From: Plecoglossus altivelis
Taxonomy: Eukaryota > Chordata > Actinopteri > Osmeriformes > Plecoglossidae
Direction: 5' to 3'
Length of the DNA: 64,000 bases
NCBI GenBank assembly: GCA_036571765.1
Contig: BROE01000007.1
Coordinates: 4,044,636-4,108,635 of the forward strand
The position numbers and the translations under genes were made by a program. Every line of letters starts with the position of its first letter. The stretch's first letter is position 1. Shown here in pieces: positions 19,946 to 32,317 of this stretch. The notes below the pieces were generated by a model. That model had not been told where the DNA came from. It worked only from the letters and a program-made list of their open reading frames with translations, and did no database searches.

Positions 19946-22900
19946 AACAGGATGGAAACCATACCCAGCTGTCAGTTAGTCTGGAGTTTTGGTCTCGGCT
20001 GAGTCCAAACGCTGTTTCTCGAGAGAGGGAGTTGTGAACGCAGAGAGGGATGAGTGTTGATGTGTTTGGCTGATGTATAAGCAAGGGGGGGTTCGTGCCC
20101 TACGCACACATCTCTGCCGATGTATATGCACCTTCAACCAACACTCGGTGCTCATAACATACAATATTTTCCTAAATTGTCTCGCCAAAAGAAGAGAGAG
20201 AAAGCTGCAACGCAGAAGGATGTTTTTTCCCGTAGAGCAATTATCTCGGTGCGACATAGAAAATTACCTGAGCCTGATGGCTATACACCGGCAGAACAAA
20301 TGAACTGAACTCGCTCTCTCTCTTCTCCGTGGGAAAAGAGATCCATTCTCCCCTCTTCTGTGGAGAAAAGATCATTTCGGAGATGTAATGACACCAGATG
20401 GGGGTTTCTTTTATGCTGAAGATGAGAAATGCGGAGGGCTGTGCGTCATTTAACCTAATCATCAAATTTCAATCCCAAACTGCTAACTTGAGGTGTGAGA
20501 AAGGACACGCTCCCCTGCATCCGTAAACAGGCGCCGTCAGATTAGAGAAGGACTCCCGGTGTTTGTGTGTCGTCTGCAGGCCGTAGAAAAGCCTCGGAGA
20601 ATCTTTAACCGCAGATATGACAGCATGGTGATGGCAAAAGAAAGACACTGACAGGGAGTGAACGTCATTTTAATCCTGTGCGATTACTGTCACATCTACT
20701 GCGGTAGGGCGTCTGTGGACGAAGGACCTGGAAAACATCAGGATGGTGTCTGGACTCACGCGTTGCTTCATCCCGGCCGTTTCCTGTCGGATCAGATGGG
20801 CGTCGGCGTCGGACCAGAGGGCTGGTTTCACACGCGGACACGTGTTTTAGTGAGTGTTCTCCGAGGGCCTCGTGGACAGGGGCGATCTCTCACACAAGAT
20901 CGGTCTCAAGCTGCCTTTCTCCTCAGGCCCCTCTTCTACACCAGCTAATTGGACAAAGAGAGAGAGAGGTCACCTTCTTCGTTCTCTCTCTCCCTCTCTC
21001 TCTCTCGCTTTCTAGCTCCTTCTCACACTCGGTCACTCGCCCTCTCCCCCTCTCCCTCGTCACCAATTACAGGATTAAACAGAACATCTCAAGAAGTCAC
21101 TTGTGAACCAGAGCGTGTATCCACTGTCACTAGCAATCTGCTCCTGATGGTGACTGTTACACAGACTTGAAGAACCCTGCGGTTTGTGTACAGACTTAGA
21201 CCATTAGCTGATTACTGCAGCTTACAGCGAGTAAAACAGAGCACTCATAAAGCACAGACTTTACTAGGATCACCCAGGACGTTAAAAGGAATGGAAGGCC
21301 TTCTAGTCTCGGCCTTTAAAAGTTTTATTTTGGGACTTTGAACGAAAGAAATGAATAAATGAAAAGGGAAGGAGATTAGTTAATTTTGTGTTTAACCGCC
21401 ATGATTAGTTTTCTGCCGGAGGGTTGTGGATTTAATCACAGAAGTGTTTTTCTGCCTCTGAAACTCGGAAATTTCAATCTTCTGTCTGTCGGAGTGCAAA
21501 GCCAATTTTCAGGTTAAGTGATATTGTTGCTACGTTCCCAGTTTAAACAAATGGCTTGATTTTGCTCGACATTTCTATGAGGAACAGGGCTGAAGGATGA
21601 AATAGATGGAGCTTACAGCGACCAGATGGTACCATAAGTTATTGAAACAAACAGAAAAAAAATGCCATTTGGCCACGCTTCCACGCTTTTCTCACTTCCC
21701 CCTTTTCACGTATAGTTCCCAGACAATATGTAAAATAACGGGCATCTCAATAAAGATCAACTGAACCTGCCAACGAAACAGCGTCACGCCATCTGTTTCT
21801 CCGTTTGGGGGGTTAGGATGAGCGAAACGCAGGCAGACTCCTCATCTCGATCCGCACAACTTTGGCTTCAGATCAACAGCGGATCAAGCACCGGAGATGG
21901 CTGAGCTTCCACACGGAAACCCTTAATTGCGGGCAGAATCTGACGCTGACCTTAACCATGAACGGAACCACATGTCACCGTGCTCCTGCTAACAAGCTCA
22001 CTCGCTAAACGTGAAACGAACCGTAAACCGTAAAAACACCTGAACCGATGACTATTACGCAAACCCTAACGATGAGGTAACCTCAACCGCAAACCCTTAA
22101 ATCTTGATCACAACCGCCTACGCTAACCGCAACCACCACCCACCAGCCCCTCAAACCCCAACCCCAACATGGAGACTTCCCCCTAGATGACTTCTACCTA
22201 TCCTCTGCATGTCGTTTTTGGCATCTCCCAGGCTGCAGCGCTGCATGCTTGTGATGCAGGTCGGAACAACGTTGTCTCTCTCTGGGAGTCCCGCATGCTC
22301 CCTCCACCTCAGCTGCTTCAGCGTGACACGACCCAAGGAAACGCCACGCTTCCGCTGACCCGCCGAGGCCATGGGCGTCACGCCCACCACGACGGAAAAC
22401 GTGCGTTCACGAGGCGTTCGGCGAGAGCGTTCTCGCCGGGAGAGCAGGTCGGAGAGCGGCTCTGACGACGCGAAGCGGAGGGCGGCTACGCCGAGACAGA
22501 ACTCGTCCAAACAGAACTAACGGCATCTTTGTGTCTCACCGAGTTTTGCAGATAGGAGAGGAATATTTCAGTAAATTTCAGAATGATGTGTTCTTACAGT
22601 GGGTTGTCTCGATCAATCACGCTTACAGGAATAGGCTTCAGAGAAGCGATTTTCTTTCACAGGAACTGAAGAATGAGTTATTTGTAACTTCTAAAGCACT
22701 CCAGAGCATACAGAATGAGAGGTAGTCTTTCACAGCTGCGTGATAAACTAGGGAACTGACATCATCCAAATGAAAAGGCTTTTTTTTCCGAAGACAACTT
22801 ATTTCGCTTGTTATCGAGACAACACAACTTAACTGTGCTTAATTGATTAAACTCTGAACGGCTTCCACATCACAGCGACGCCAAGGAGACCGAAATGAGA

Positions 22901-23030
22901 GCCCATTTATTTTGATGGCTCTAAGCCACCTATTTCTCAAACCTCCCAGCATGCAGGCTTGTGATGAAGACTGTATAATTGTGGGCACATTCCTTTTCCC
23001 TGTCAAATTACCCACCGCAAAAATACATAT
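19946..23030. other. intergenic DNA, no gene recognised
   Basis: Largely unique sequence with a CT tract near 20980-21055. A 63-codon protein-like frame at 22534-22725 is noted separately but not accepted as a gene. Confidence 0.4.
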
Positions 23031-23045
23031 TTGCATCCATGCAAT

Positions 23046-23290
23046 CTGTGTGTGTGTGTGTGTTTGTATGGAATTGCGGGTGAATGTGTGAGTGTGTGCG
23101 TGGGTGTAAAGAGGGAGGCGACTTTCAAAGCAACTGTGTGTGTGTGTGTCTGCAGCATGTACTGTAGACACGCACACACACACACACATCTTTGCAGAAG
23201 TGACTGAATCAAGAAATTGAGTGCGGGTGCATCGGTATTTCAATATTTGTGTTAGCGTGTGTGTACGTGTGTGTGTGTGTGTTCGGGTGT
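23046..23290. repeat. TG/CA microsatellite cluster
   Basis: (TG)n runs at about 23046-23063, 23134-23150 and 23255-23290 with a CA run between them. Confidence 0.88.
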
Positions 23291-23564
23291 GTGATCTTCA
23301 TCCACTCAGGAAAGGTGCGGCTCTGCTCGTGGTTGATGACACCGCTGCCTGTTTATTTGTCCTGCGTGTCACTAGAGCCGTCTTGTTAGCACGGCCTGTT
23401 TATCGCCCTCCCCGGCCCTGTTTCGTCTCTCTGTTTCCTGACAGCTCATCAGCTATGAAATGGCTCCACAATAAATTCACCTAAATTATGCATGGCTTCC
23501 GTAGCCTGGTGTGAGGGTCGCTAACATCCCCCGCAGACACCCAGAGAGGGCTCATCTCTCCGGG

Positions 23565-24070
23565 GATGGAGGAGGTGGAGGAGGTGGGGAGGGGTGGAGG
23601 AGGAGGGGAAGTAGAAGGCAGGTGGAGGGGAAGAGTAACCTGTAGTGGAGGTAGGGGGGAGGGGTGTTGGGTGCTGGAAAGGGCTTGAGGAGAGGGGGTG
23701 TTGGGTAGAGGGGTGTTGGATAGAGGAGAGGGGTGAAGGACAGGGATGGAGGTTGGGTAGAGGGGTGTTGGGTAGAGGAGAGGAGGTGTTGGGTAGAGGA
23801 GAGGGGTGGAGGAGAGGAGGTGTTGGGTGGAGGAGAGGAGAGGGGGTGTTGGGTAAAGGAGAGGATAGGGGGTGTTGGGTGGAGGAGAGAGGTGGGTGGA
23901 GGAGAGGAGAGGGGGTGTTGGGTGTAGGAGAGGAGAGGGGGTGTTGGGTGGAGGAGAGGAGAGGGGGTGTTGGGTGGATGAGAGGGGTGGAGGAGAGGAG
24001 GTATTGGGTGGAGGAGAGGAGAGGGGGTGTTGGGTGGAGGAGAGGAGAGGGGGTGTTGAGTGGAGGAGAA
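23565..24070. repeat. G-rich minisatellite (GGAGGAGAGGAGAGGGGGTG family)
   Basis: Array of GGTGTTGGGTGGAGGAGAGG modules with unit length about 15-27 bp. Long frames on both strands are artefacts. Confidence 0.93.
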
Positions 24071-24199
24071 CAGTGGCAGGATCACTAGAACCAGCCTCAG
24101 AGCACAATTTTTGCATATCTGAGCGAAAATATTCATTTTTTCGGCGAGTCAGAACGAAACAGCACAAATTTTGACAACGCGTCCCCTCTCTGGGCTCTT

Positions 24200-24878
24200 C
24201 CTAAGACAGGCCATGTTTAATTTGATGGCGCGTGGATGCAGAAGAAACAGTTTTCCATGGTATTTAGCTCTGGCGGCCTATGAATTGTGCCGTGTTACTT
24301 CCAGTAGTGACGGATTACTAAGCACTGCTTAAAAGAGACCCTGTTAATTAGCATCACCACCGATATTGCCAATTGTTATTTATACCATTCACGCCAAGCT
24401 CATATATTCAGATATGCAAATCGCTTATAATCCTTATATGTGTGCTCGCCAACCATTTTTTTCCGTCACTTCGTTCGTTAGGCTGTTGTTGTGTTGATTG
24501 TAATTGTGTTACTTTATACGTTGTTTTCTCTTTCATTTAAATAAAATCTAAAGTAGCATGGAAACAAAGAAAGAGACTGTTGTGAAATTGGCCAGATACT
24601 TATCCGGGATCAATTTCAAAATCCACTGGTAATTTGAATTAATGAGCACATATTTCTTTTACTCTAATGACTTGATATATGCAGGACAGAAGAGAATGTA
24701 TTCATCCAGTCTTCACATGACAGTTTGAAAGAAGAAAAAAAACAGGTCTGTGGCTATGAATAGCAGATGCAGAACTCTATATGTGTGTGATTTCACTGGG
24801 ATGGGACAACATTTTCTTTGATTTTGAATTGGTGTGTGGTATTCAAATTGTGTCAGAGGTCTTAGGACATTTGACCCC
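24200..24878. other. unique AT-rich DNA, nothing recognised
   Basis: Low-repeat AT-rich interval with homeodomain-like TTAATTAGC and other short AT motifs. A conserved element is possible but not shown. Confidence 0.35.
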
Positions 24879-25083
24879 ACAGTGATGTCACAGAAAGCCT
24901 ACTTCAGCCGCTCAGTGATGTCACAGAAACCCCTGTTTAGAACCTCAGTGATGTCACAGAAACCCCAGTCCAGCCACTCAGTGATGTCACAGAAACCCCT
25001 GTTCGGACGCTCGGTGATGTCACAGAAACCCCAGTTCAGCCACTCGGTGATGTCACAGAAACCCCGGTTTGGCCCCAAACTGA
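24879..25083. repeat. 33-bp tandem repeat with six TGATGTCA sites
   Basis: TGATGTCA occurs at 24883, 24916, 24949, 24982, 25015 and 25048, exactly 33 bases apart, within units CAGTGATGTCACAGAAACCC. The frame stays open because 33 is a multiple of three. TGATGTCA is one base from the palindromic CRE TGACGTCA. Confidence 0.93.
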
Positions 25084-25194
25084 TGTCTGCTTCCTTAATG
25101 TCCTTCCGAGATCTTCACCACTCCCTCTTCTCCCACAATGCATTGTGTTACATTTGAAGTTTAGAGTTGGTTTAAATCTGCAGACGTGTTTTTT

Positions 25195-25340
25195 ATGTGT
25201 GTCCATCTGTGTGTGTATGTCTGTGTGTGTGTGTGTGTATCTGTGTGTGTGTGTTCATCTTTGTGTGTATGTCGGTGTGTGTGTGTGAATCTGTGCGTGT
25301 CTATCTGTGTGTGTGTGTCTATCCATGTGTGTCTTTGCAA
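25195..25340. repeat. (TG)n-rich microsatellite
   Basis: GTGTGT interrupted by ATCT and ATGTC. Confidence 0.9.
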
Positions 25341-25896
25341 AAAGCGAGACAAGCGGTTTGAGAAGACCACTCATATCTGACGAGGAAAGTCTGCGCACGG
25401 GTCGATTCGCTGCCAAATCCAGCCCAGTGTTGAGGCTGAACACTTCTCCTCTCTGCATCTTCCCTGGACTCTCCTCTGGACCGCTCTGTCTCGACCCCCC
25501 CAAAAAATAAAACAATACTTAGATTCCCCACTCTGAAAGAAGTGACCCCAGGAGGGTTAAGGGGGAGAATTTGCAGCATGCATCGTTTCCCTCTTTAATT
25601 TAAGGATCCTGAGTGGAGCGACGCTGCTGAACGCCTGAATGGCTCCATCCCTCATTATAACATGGCTGCCTGTCTCACTCCATAGACTCCCTCCTATTAC
25701 TCTCGCTGCTGCAGATGCAGGTTATTAGAGAAAGTGGCAGACAAACTCTCCATTCACAATGGGAGGGGGGAGGAGGGGGATGTGAGAGAGGAGGGAGGAA
25801 GGGCAGGCAGGGGGAAAGAATTGTTTCAAAGTTGCGTTTCCAGTCCAGACAAGAAAGTTTGTGCGGGCAGCAGTCAAATCTTCGAACCCATCCGAG

Positions 25897-25998
25897 GCTA
25901 ACGCCACGGCTGGCTAACGCCACGGCTAGCTAACGCCACGGCTAGCTAACGCCACGGCTAGCTAACGCCACGGCTAGCTAACGCCACTGCTAGCTAAC
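25897..25998. repeat. 16-bp tandem repeat (GCTAACGCCACGGCTA)
   Basis: About six nearly identical units; the junctions form GCTAGC palindromes. Confidence 0.93.
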
Positions 25999-28900
25999 GC
26001 TGTGGACGTGTTTACGCTGAATAAAAACCTTGTGTCGTTCATCCGCTGCGTACATTCCCGATCCCCCCACCACCTCTCCCCTGCCTCACTCTCCCCCCCC
26101 CCCCCCCTCGTACCTAGAGGTGGATGCGCTGCGTTCCCTCGCCACCGTACGGAGCGATAGACCCTCCTCCTCCACCAGCTTTTCCGAACACTCCGTTCTG
26201 GGACAGGATCCAAGTGGGCGCTTGGGCAGGGTGGATAATGCGTTCAGACACTCTATTAATCTGATGACCGGTCCACAGCCATGCCTGGCAGAACTTTGAC
26301 CTACTTCCGCAGGCCGGCCGCGGGGGCCGCAGGAGCAGCGAGGACGGGCCACGCGAGGACCGGGGGAGAGACGGACTAAGTACTCAGGCGAGGAGAACCC
26401 TGGCTTTGTTTGGGAACCCGGGCTTTCTGTGAAGGTTTGTTTGTCGGTGGCACGGCAGAAGCTATTGACGGCAAGGCTGTGATGTTTGCGTTCAGGTGCC
26501 TGAAAACATCGGTCTTTTATTCAGTCTTGTTTGGTTTTCTTTTCGGGGCGGCTTTTGTTTTCTCGCTCGTTCTCCCTCTTTTTTTCCCGCCTCGACTTTC
26601 TGCGGGCAATGTTTGCGCGCGTTGCTTTGGATAGAAGTGCCCTCTAAATAAATAAAATGGCATGTACACGTATAGACAAGCGCAATGGCTGGGTTGTGGG
26701 AAACTCGTTGGTCCTGGTGGCCTCAGTTTAGCAACCTTGCCCGCGGAGGCCACGTTTCAGAGAGCGTTGTCTCGGATTGGCCTTCGTTCATTAGCTGAAA
26801 TCCAAGGACTAATCGTTTCACCAGCCGGGCACTTGGCCAGAGGGAGACAAGGTGCTGGTTTGAAACCCAACGCAGCACACACCTCCCCTGAAGGAGCCAC
26901 GACCAACCGATGAGCTCACCTGGACGCATTCCAGAACTCTCTGTCTTCCGATTCTTTTTCTCTTCTCGTTCCATCCGTTCGATAAGCAATATCCAGCGGG
27001 GTCCTGATCTCCATAGCAACCAGGGGGATGGCTCAGTGTTGTCTGCGGCAGCAGGTTCGGAACACGTTCGGTGAACAGAGAGAAACACTGCATCTTCTGA
27101 AACGCCTCCCTGCTCTCTTCTCACCCTCCCACCTCCAACTCCCTCCACCTCTCCCCCCCCCCACCTGTCTCAGGAAACCCAGCATTCCATCTCCCCAGAT
27201 TGCAACTCTGGATATTCTAGCGGAACACATTGTGCCATTTTCCTATGGAAATGATGATGAGTGGATGATTTGATGTTTCTTGGCCGCTTCTATTTCTGCT
27301 GATTAATGACGTTTCTTCGCTTTTTTAATGTTTCGAAAAACACCATATGGACCTTTTTTCTTTTCTTTTTTTTCTTTTTTTGCAGAGCTCAGACTATTTC
27401 TTGGTTTATCAGAAAGGGTCTCAATCTGTAAACCTCCCCCAGCAGTCAGTGTTCTGAAGAGGCAAAGTGATCCGCATCAGGTCTCTCATCTCTTCCACTC
27501 GTCTCGTAAGCGATGAGGGATCTCCAGCTCTGCCTGCACCTTCCCAGCAGGGCCGCGACCTTGCAGCCGGCGTCCCGCGACCTTCTCCGTGGAGAACGCG
27601 CTCTCTCTCTCTCCCCTCGCGAGGACGAGGAGAGCGGAAGAGCTTAAGCACTGTGGAGAATCGTTCTCGCGGCCCGTCTTGTCTCGTCGCCTCGTGCTGC
27701 AGTATTACCCGCCAGACAGAAAGTGGGTCACAGATGAAAAAACATGAATGGAGGGCGGGGGGGGGGGGGGGGGGCGAAGGGAGAGAGCAGATTTGGTTGC
27801 CAAGGATTCCCGGTGATGTCTGGAGATGAGATACAACAGCCCCCCGGGGGAGGATGGGACGGCGGCGGGAACGAGAGTAAGAAAGCGTGTTGGGTGGGTC
27901 AGAATGATAAACCTTGACATGTTAAGCCCTTGTGATCAGGATGAGGGATGTGCGTGTTTGTGTTTGTGTGTGTGTGCGTACACGTGTGTGTGCGTGCGTG
28001 CCTGTGCATACGCGTGTGCATGTTAGCCACGCTAATATGACAGTGTAGTGAGGAGTCCAGAAATCAAACTGTACCGACCACACTCACTCTCCTTTGGCTC
28101 AGAAGACACCTCCTGCCCTCACCCTCCCTCCCTCCCCTCACCCCCCCCCACCCCCTCATCCTGCTTCCTCCAGAGGTCATTCAGCTTGCTGGCGCCAACA
28201 TATGGAGGTTTTTTCATTTCTCTCGGGAGAGCCGTGACATGGAGGAGGATAAAGCGGTCGGCCCCCCCAAAAAAAACCTCAACCTCACCTCACATCCCTC
28301 TGACAGGAGAAGGGTTGGCCGGAATGGCGAGCGTAGATACCAAAGTCTTTTACTTCCCTCTTCGGGGCCACGGCTGAAACAGGTTTTGGAGTTATGGAGC
28401 TTTCTGTCACATGGAGCGAAGGGGCTTCAGCAACAAACCCGGCTTTATTGTTTTATTGAACTTTATTGAAGTTCCCTCTCATTGGAGGCCTGCCGGCCAG
28501 CTTAGCACATTAGAGAGACCTGGCCAGGAATCCTCTTGAAAGCTATCACGGTTTTTGCAGGAAATGGAACAAGCACACACGAGCACGTACGTTCGTACGC
28601 ACACACGCACACATTACGACTTGGACACACCCGCAGATACACACACAGACCCTCACATTCACACCTTTAAGCCCAATCGTATCACGGGTAATCCTTTCGC
28701 CTGTTTAATTTAATTTAAAGTTAGACGGGGCACCCACACACACACACTTTGTCATTGCGGAGGGCCGTAGATAGGGATTGGTGTAAACCTCCTTTTTCAA
28801 TGGTCCTACAGCATGATATCACCTGGCAGCTATCTGTCTGCTAAGGCTTGATAAATGGCTGAACTCCCTCTAATCTGTTTTCCTCTATCCTCTTCTGCCT

Positions 28901-29221
28901 CTATCTCTCCGGTTTCTCTACTTATTCTCTAACGGGGGCCTTTATTTGCGAGCGAGCCGCAGCATCGAATGCAACTCTGGATGAGTTAAAGTATCGGTCC
29001 GGACGTGTGTGCGCGCAGGTGAATGTACAGTACGTGTGTGTGTCCAAACTCCCTCATTCCCATCCAACAGGAGTTCAGAAAGTTCCTGTGCCTGGCACTC
29101 CACATCTCCCTCCTCCACCCTGATCAAACAGGGGAAGCATTTGGCTGCAACACAGTGAGAGAACCTGGACACTGGCGGACACACTCTCATGCTGCCAGCC
29201 ACAGTCTTCATAGGTAAGCTG
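25999..29221. other. intergenic DNA with simple-sequence islands
   Basis: Contains a C run near 26094-26107, a TTTTC tract near 27355-27382, an 18-base G run at 27757-27774 and TG runs near 27960-28020. No coding exon supported. Confidence 0.45.
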
Positions 29222-29396
29222 GGGTGTATTGTGTGTGTACTGTGGGTGTGTACTGTGTGTGTGTGTGTGTGTGTACTGTGTGTGTGTGTGTACTGTGTGT
29301 GTGTACTGTGTGTGTGTACTGTGTATGTGTACTGTGTGTGTGTGTGTACTGTGTGTGTGTACTGTGTGTGTACTGTGTGTGTGTACTGTGTGTGTA
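29222..29396. repeat. (GT)n array with ACTGTGTGTG spacers
   Basis: GTGTGT runs punctuated by regularly recurring ACTGTGTGTG. Val/Cys-rich frames are artefacts. Confidence 0.93.
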
Positions 29397-30460
29397 GCTC
29401 TTCCAACCTAGGTCTTTTAGGTAGAGTGTTCCCAGTCATGGCTGGTCAGCCTCAAACTAAACTGCTCTCCCTGCCTCTCCTTGGCACTCCTCAGTGAGAA
29501 CACACTGGAGACGGGACTCGAACAGGAGCTTTTGAGAGACGTTCTTCCGACAGTAAGGCTCTGGATCCAAGGCAACGTGTGACTCACAGGCTTGGACATG
29601 AGGGCTCTCGTTTTGAGTGGGTTTGGCTGCAGCTTGTCATAGGTGCCAAGGGCGCTCGCTCTGGTGAAACTATTCGCGAGGAACGTGTTTTTTTTCTGTT
29701 CCGTTCGAGTTTGAGTTTACTTTGAATTCACGATCGTCGATGCGTCATCATCGCGCTTGTTGTTTCTTGATGTTTCCCTCCACGCAGCGCGTGACGCTCG
29801 TATCGTTTTCACAAGTCACAGTTCCACTCATTTGCATGAGACCCGATTTACTTTGTCTTGCTTTGGTTATGGCCTACGCACGTTGCTTGGTTACAGTGTC
29901 GACGGAAACCTCGCACAAATTTAAAGCGAGATGCCTGGCTCAGGAAACACGACAAGTTCTCCAAAGTCAGTCTGAGTGCCACTTAAGTAGGCCTGTGTGT
30001 GCTGACTGGACAGCTCTCTGCTGAGGGCAAAGATTGGGTCGGAGCTTGGAGCTGGCGTCTTCTGCAGCCATGCCCCTCAGGTGACGCAGAGTTCAGCCAT
30101 GAAATAATCATAACAGGCGTGGGTAGCCCACTTAGCCAGCCCCCAGCAACCAGAGTTGAAGTCTGAAGGATGCTTCTCCCTATGCTGTCAACCTCTGGCT
30201 ACCTGTCACATACTGGGAGACCCTGGGAGTCTATCTGCATGCGTATCTATATATATCTATCTCTGAGGACCACACAGGTTGTACAGATGTACAGTCATGC
30301 AGGATTCAGATGAGACCACCAGGACACAGTGGAGGAGGCCTCTGCTGTACCTGAAATTGTCGTGAAAATCGAAAAATGAACTTGAAAGGTGACAGACTCC
30401 TTCCTGGGTTGGAGCTGGAGTTCTCACCTGCTACAGAGGAGCGTGTGTTGCCATCCATTG
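29397..30460. other. intergenic DNA, nothing recognised
   Basis: Unique sequence without recognisable exon or RNA gene. Confidence 0.4.
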
Positions 30461-30675
30461 GTACACTGGTACGCTGGTGTCCTGGTACACTGGTACGCTG
30501 GTGCACTGGTACAGTGGTACGCTGGTACGCTGGTGCGCTGGTACGCTGGTACGCTGGTACGCTGGTACGCTGGTACGCTGGTGCGCTGGTACACTGGTGC
30601 GCTGGTACACTGGTACACTGGTACACTGGTACACTGGTGCGCTGGTACACTGTTACACTGGTACACTGGTACAGT
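30461..30675. repeat. 10-bp minisatellite (GTACRCTGGT), about 21 copies
   Basis: Head-to-tail decamers that vary between GTACACTGGT, GTACGCTGGT and GTGCGCTGGT. All frames on both strands are open for much of the array, giving spurious peptides. Confidence 0.95.
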
Positions 30676-31370
30676 AGCAGGGACATGGAGACAGCAGCCG
30701 CTCGGGCTCTGGCCCTTTGATGTGACTCACAGGCTCCGTGTCACATCAGGACAGGTTGTGTTCCTGCGCCAGCCGTGACTGCGGTTACCACAGGAAGTGA
30801 TGTCACTTGGCCAAGCTCCTCTGTGCCAGCAAGGCAGACCCAGCTACCATAGCAACCAGCACCAGGTTCCATCCAAGCAAAGCCAGGCCACCTTGAGGCA
30901 GTGTGTGTTTGCGTGTGTGTGTCCTTCACAGTGTGGTAGGGGGCACAAACATGTGTGCATGTGTGTGTTTGTGTGTATGTTGTATATATATGAAGTGCAT
31001 GCTTGCGTGGGTGCATCTGTGCTTCGCAGTGGGGTGAGTGTGTGTATGAGTGTGTGTGTGTGTGTGTATGAGTGTGTATATGTGCAGGTTCTAGTCAGTG
31101 GGGTGTGTGCGTGCGTGTGTATGAGTGTGTGTAAGTGTGTGTATATGAGTGTGTGTGTGTGTCGGTGTTCTTCACAGCGGGGTGTGGAGGGGTTTTCAGT
31201 GTACCAGCTGCCAGGCCTGAAGTCCTCTAATGGATCACAACAAAGCCCATCTCACCAAGCTGAGGAGCAGGGCTGTGCGCTGATGACAAACACTTGGTGG
31301 TCATCACACTGTGGAAATGTGCCTTGAACCCTCACCGGGCAGTCATGTTTAGAGAACCACATAGTAGGCT
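30676..31370. other. intergenic DNA with TG-rich blocks
   Basis: TG-rich at about 30902-31170; no gene recognised. Confidence 0.45.
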
Positions 31371-31775
31371 CTTTACTCTCACACAGCACACAGAGCAGTC
31401 TCTCTGCTCTCACACTGCACACAACACACAGAGCAGTCTCTCTGCTCTCACACTGTACACAGCACACAGCACACAGCACACAGCACACAGCACACAGCAC
31501 ACAGCACACAGAGCAGTCTTTCTGCTCTCACACTGCACACAGCAGACTGCACACAGCACACAGAGCAGTCTCTCTGCTCTCACACAGCACATGAGCAGTC
31601 TCTCTGCTCTCACACTGCACATAGAGCAGTCTCTCTGCTCTCACACTGCACACAGCACACTGCACACAGCACACAGAGCAGTCTCTCTGCTGTCACACTG
31701 CACACAGAGCAGTCTCTCACTGCACACAACACACAGCACACAACACACAGCACACTGCACACAGCACCCTTCACA
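31371..31775. repeat. CACAGAGCAGTCTCTCTGCT minisatellite
   Basis: Compound array of GAGCAGTCTCTCTGCTCTCA and CACTGCACACAGCACA modules. The AGAGCAGTCTCTCTGCTCT core is nearly self-complementary, so each copy could form a hairpin. Confidence 0.92.
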
Positions 31776-31961
31776 CAAAACCACAGGCATTCTGGGAATC
31801 TACCTGGACTCCTGAGTTGATCGTGAGTGATTAACCTACCGTGTTTAAATGACTCCTGCATTCAGTCCACCCACTCACCGCGTGGTGAGGTCAGGGTCTC
31901 ACCATTAACAGGTTACCTTTTGCACTCATAGCCCGCTGTGTGCATGCTAATAACTACAGTA

Positions 31962-32317
31962 AACACTGTGTGTGTTGTGTGTGTGCGGTGCATACAGTAT
32001 GCGTGTGTGTCTACTTGTATGTGTGTGCGTGTCTACATGTGTGTGTAGCATGTCTGTAACATGTATGTGCATGTAGTGGGTGTGTGATGCCTGTGTGTGT
32101 TGAGGGTGCACGTGTGTTTCAGCGTGTCTGCAGTGTCTTCAGCTAGAACATGTATGCGCAGCATGTCTGTGTGTGTGTGTGTCTGTGAGTGCGTGTGTGA
32201 GTCTCTGAGTGTGTGTGTGTGTCTGTGAGTGTGTGTGTGTGAGTGCGTGTGTGTGTGTGTGTGTGCATGTGTGTCTGTGAGTGCGTGTGTGAGTCTGTGT
32301 GTGTGTGTGTGTGTGTG
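31962..32317. repeat. (TG)n-rich region
   Basis: Multiple TG runs with GAGTGCG interruptions. Confidence 0.9.

Noticed and set aside
23481..24167. Minus-strand 228-codon Ser/Pro/Thr frame
   Set aside because: Antisense of the GGTGTTGGGTGGAGG minisatellite.
24834..25157. 107-codon frame reading MSQKP repeats
   Set aside because: 33-bp unit keeps one frame open; no other coding evidence.
30306..30686. Frames on both strands reading YQCTSVP or WYAGTLVR repeats
   Set aside because: 10-bp repeat without stop in any frame; no splice or start support.
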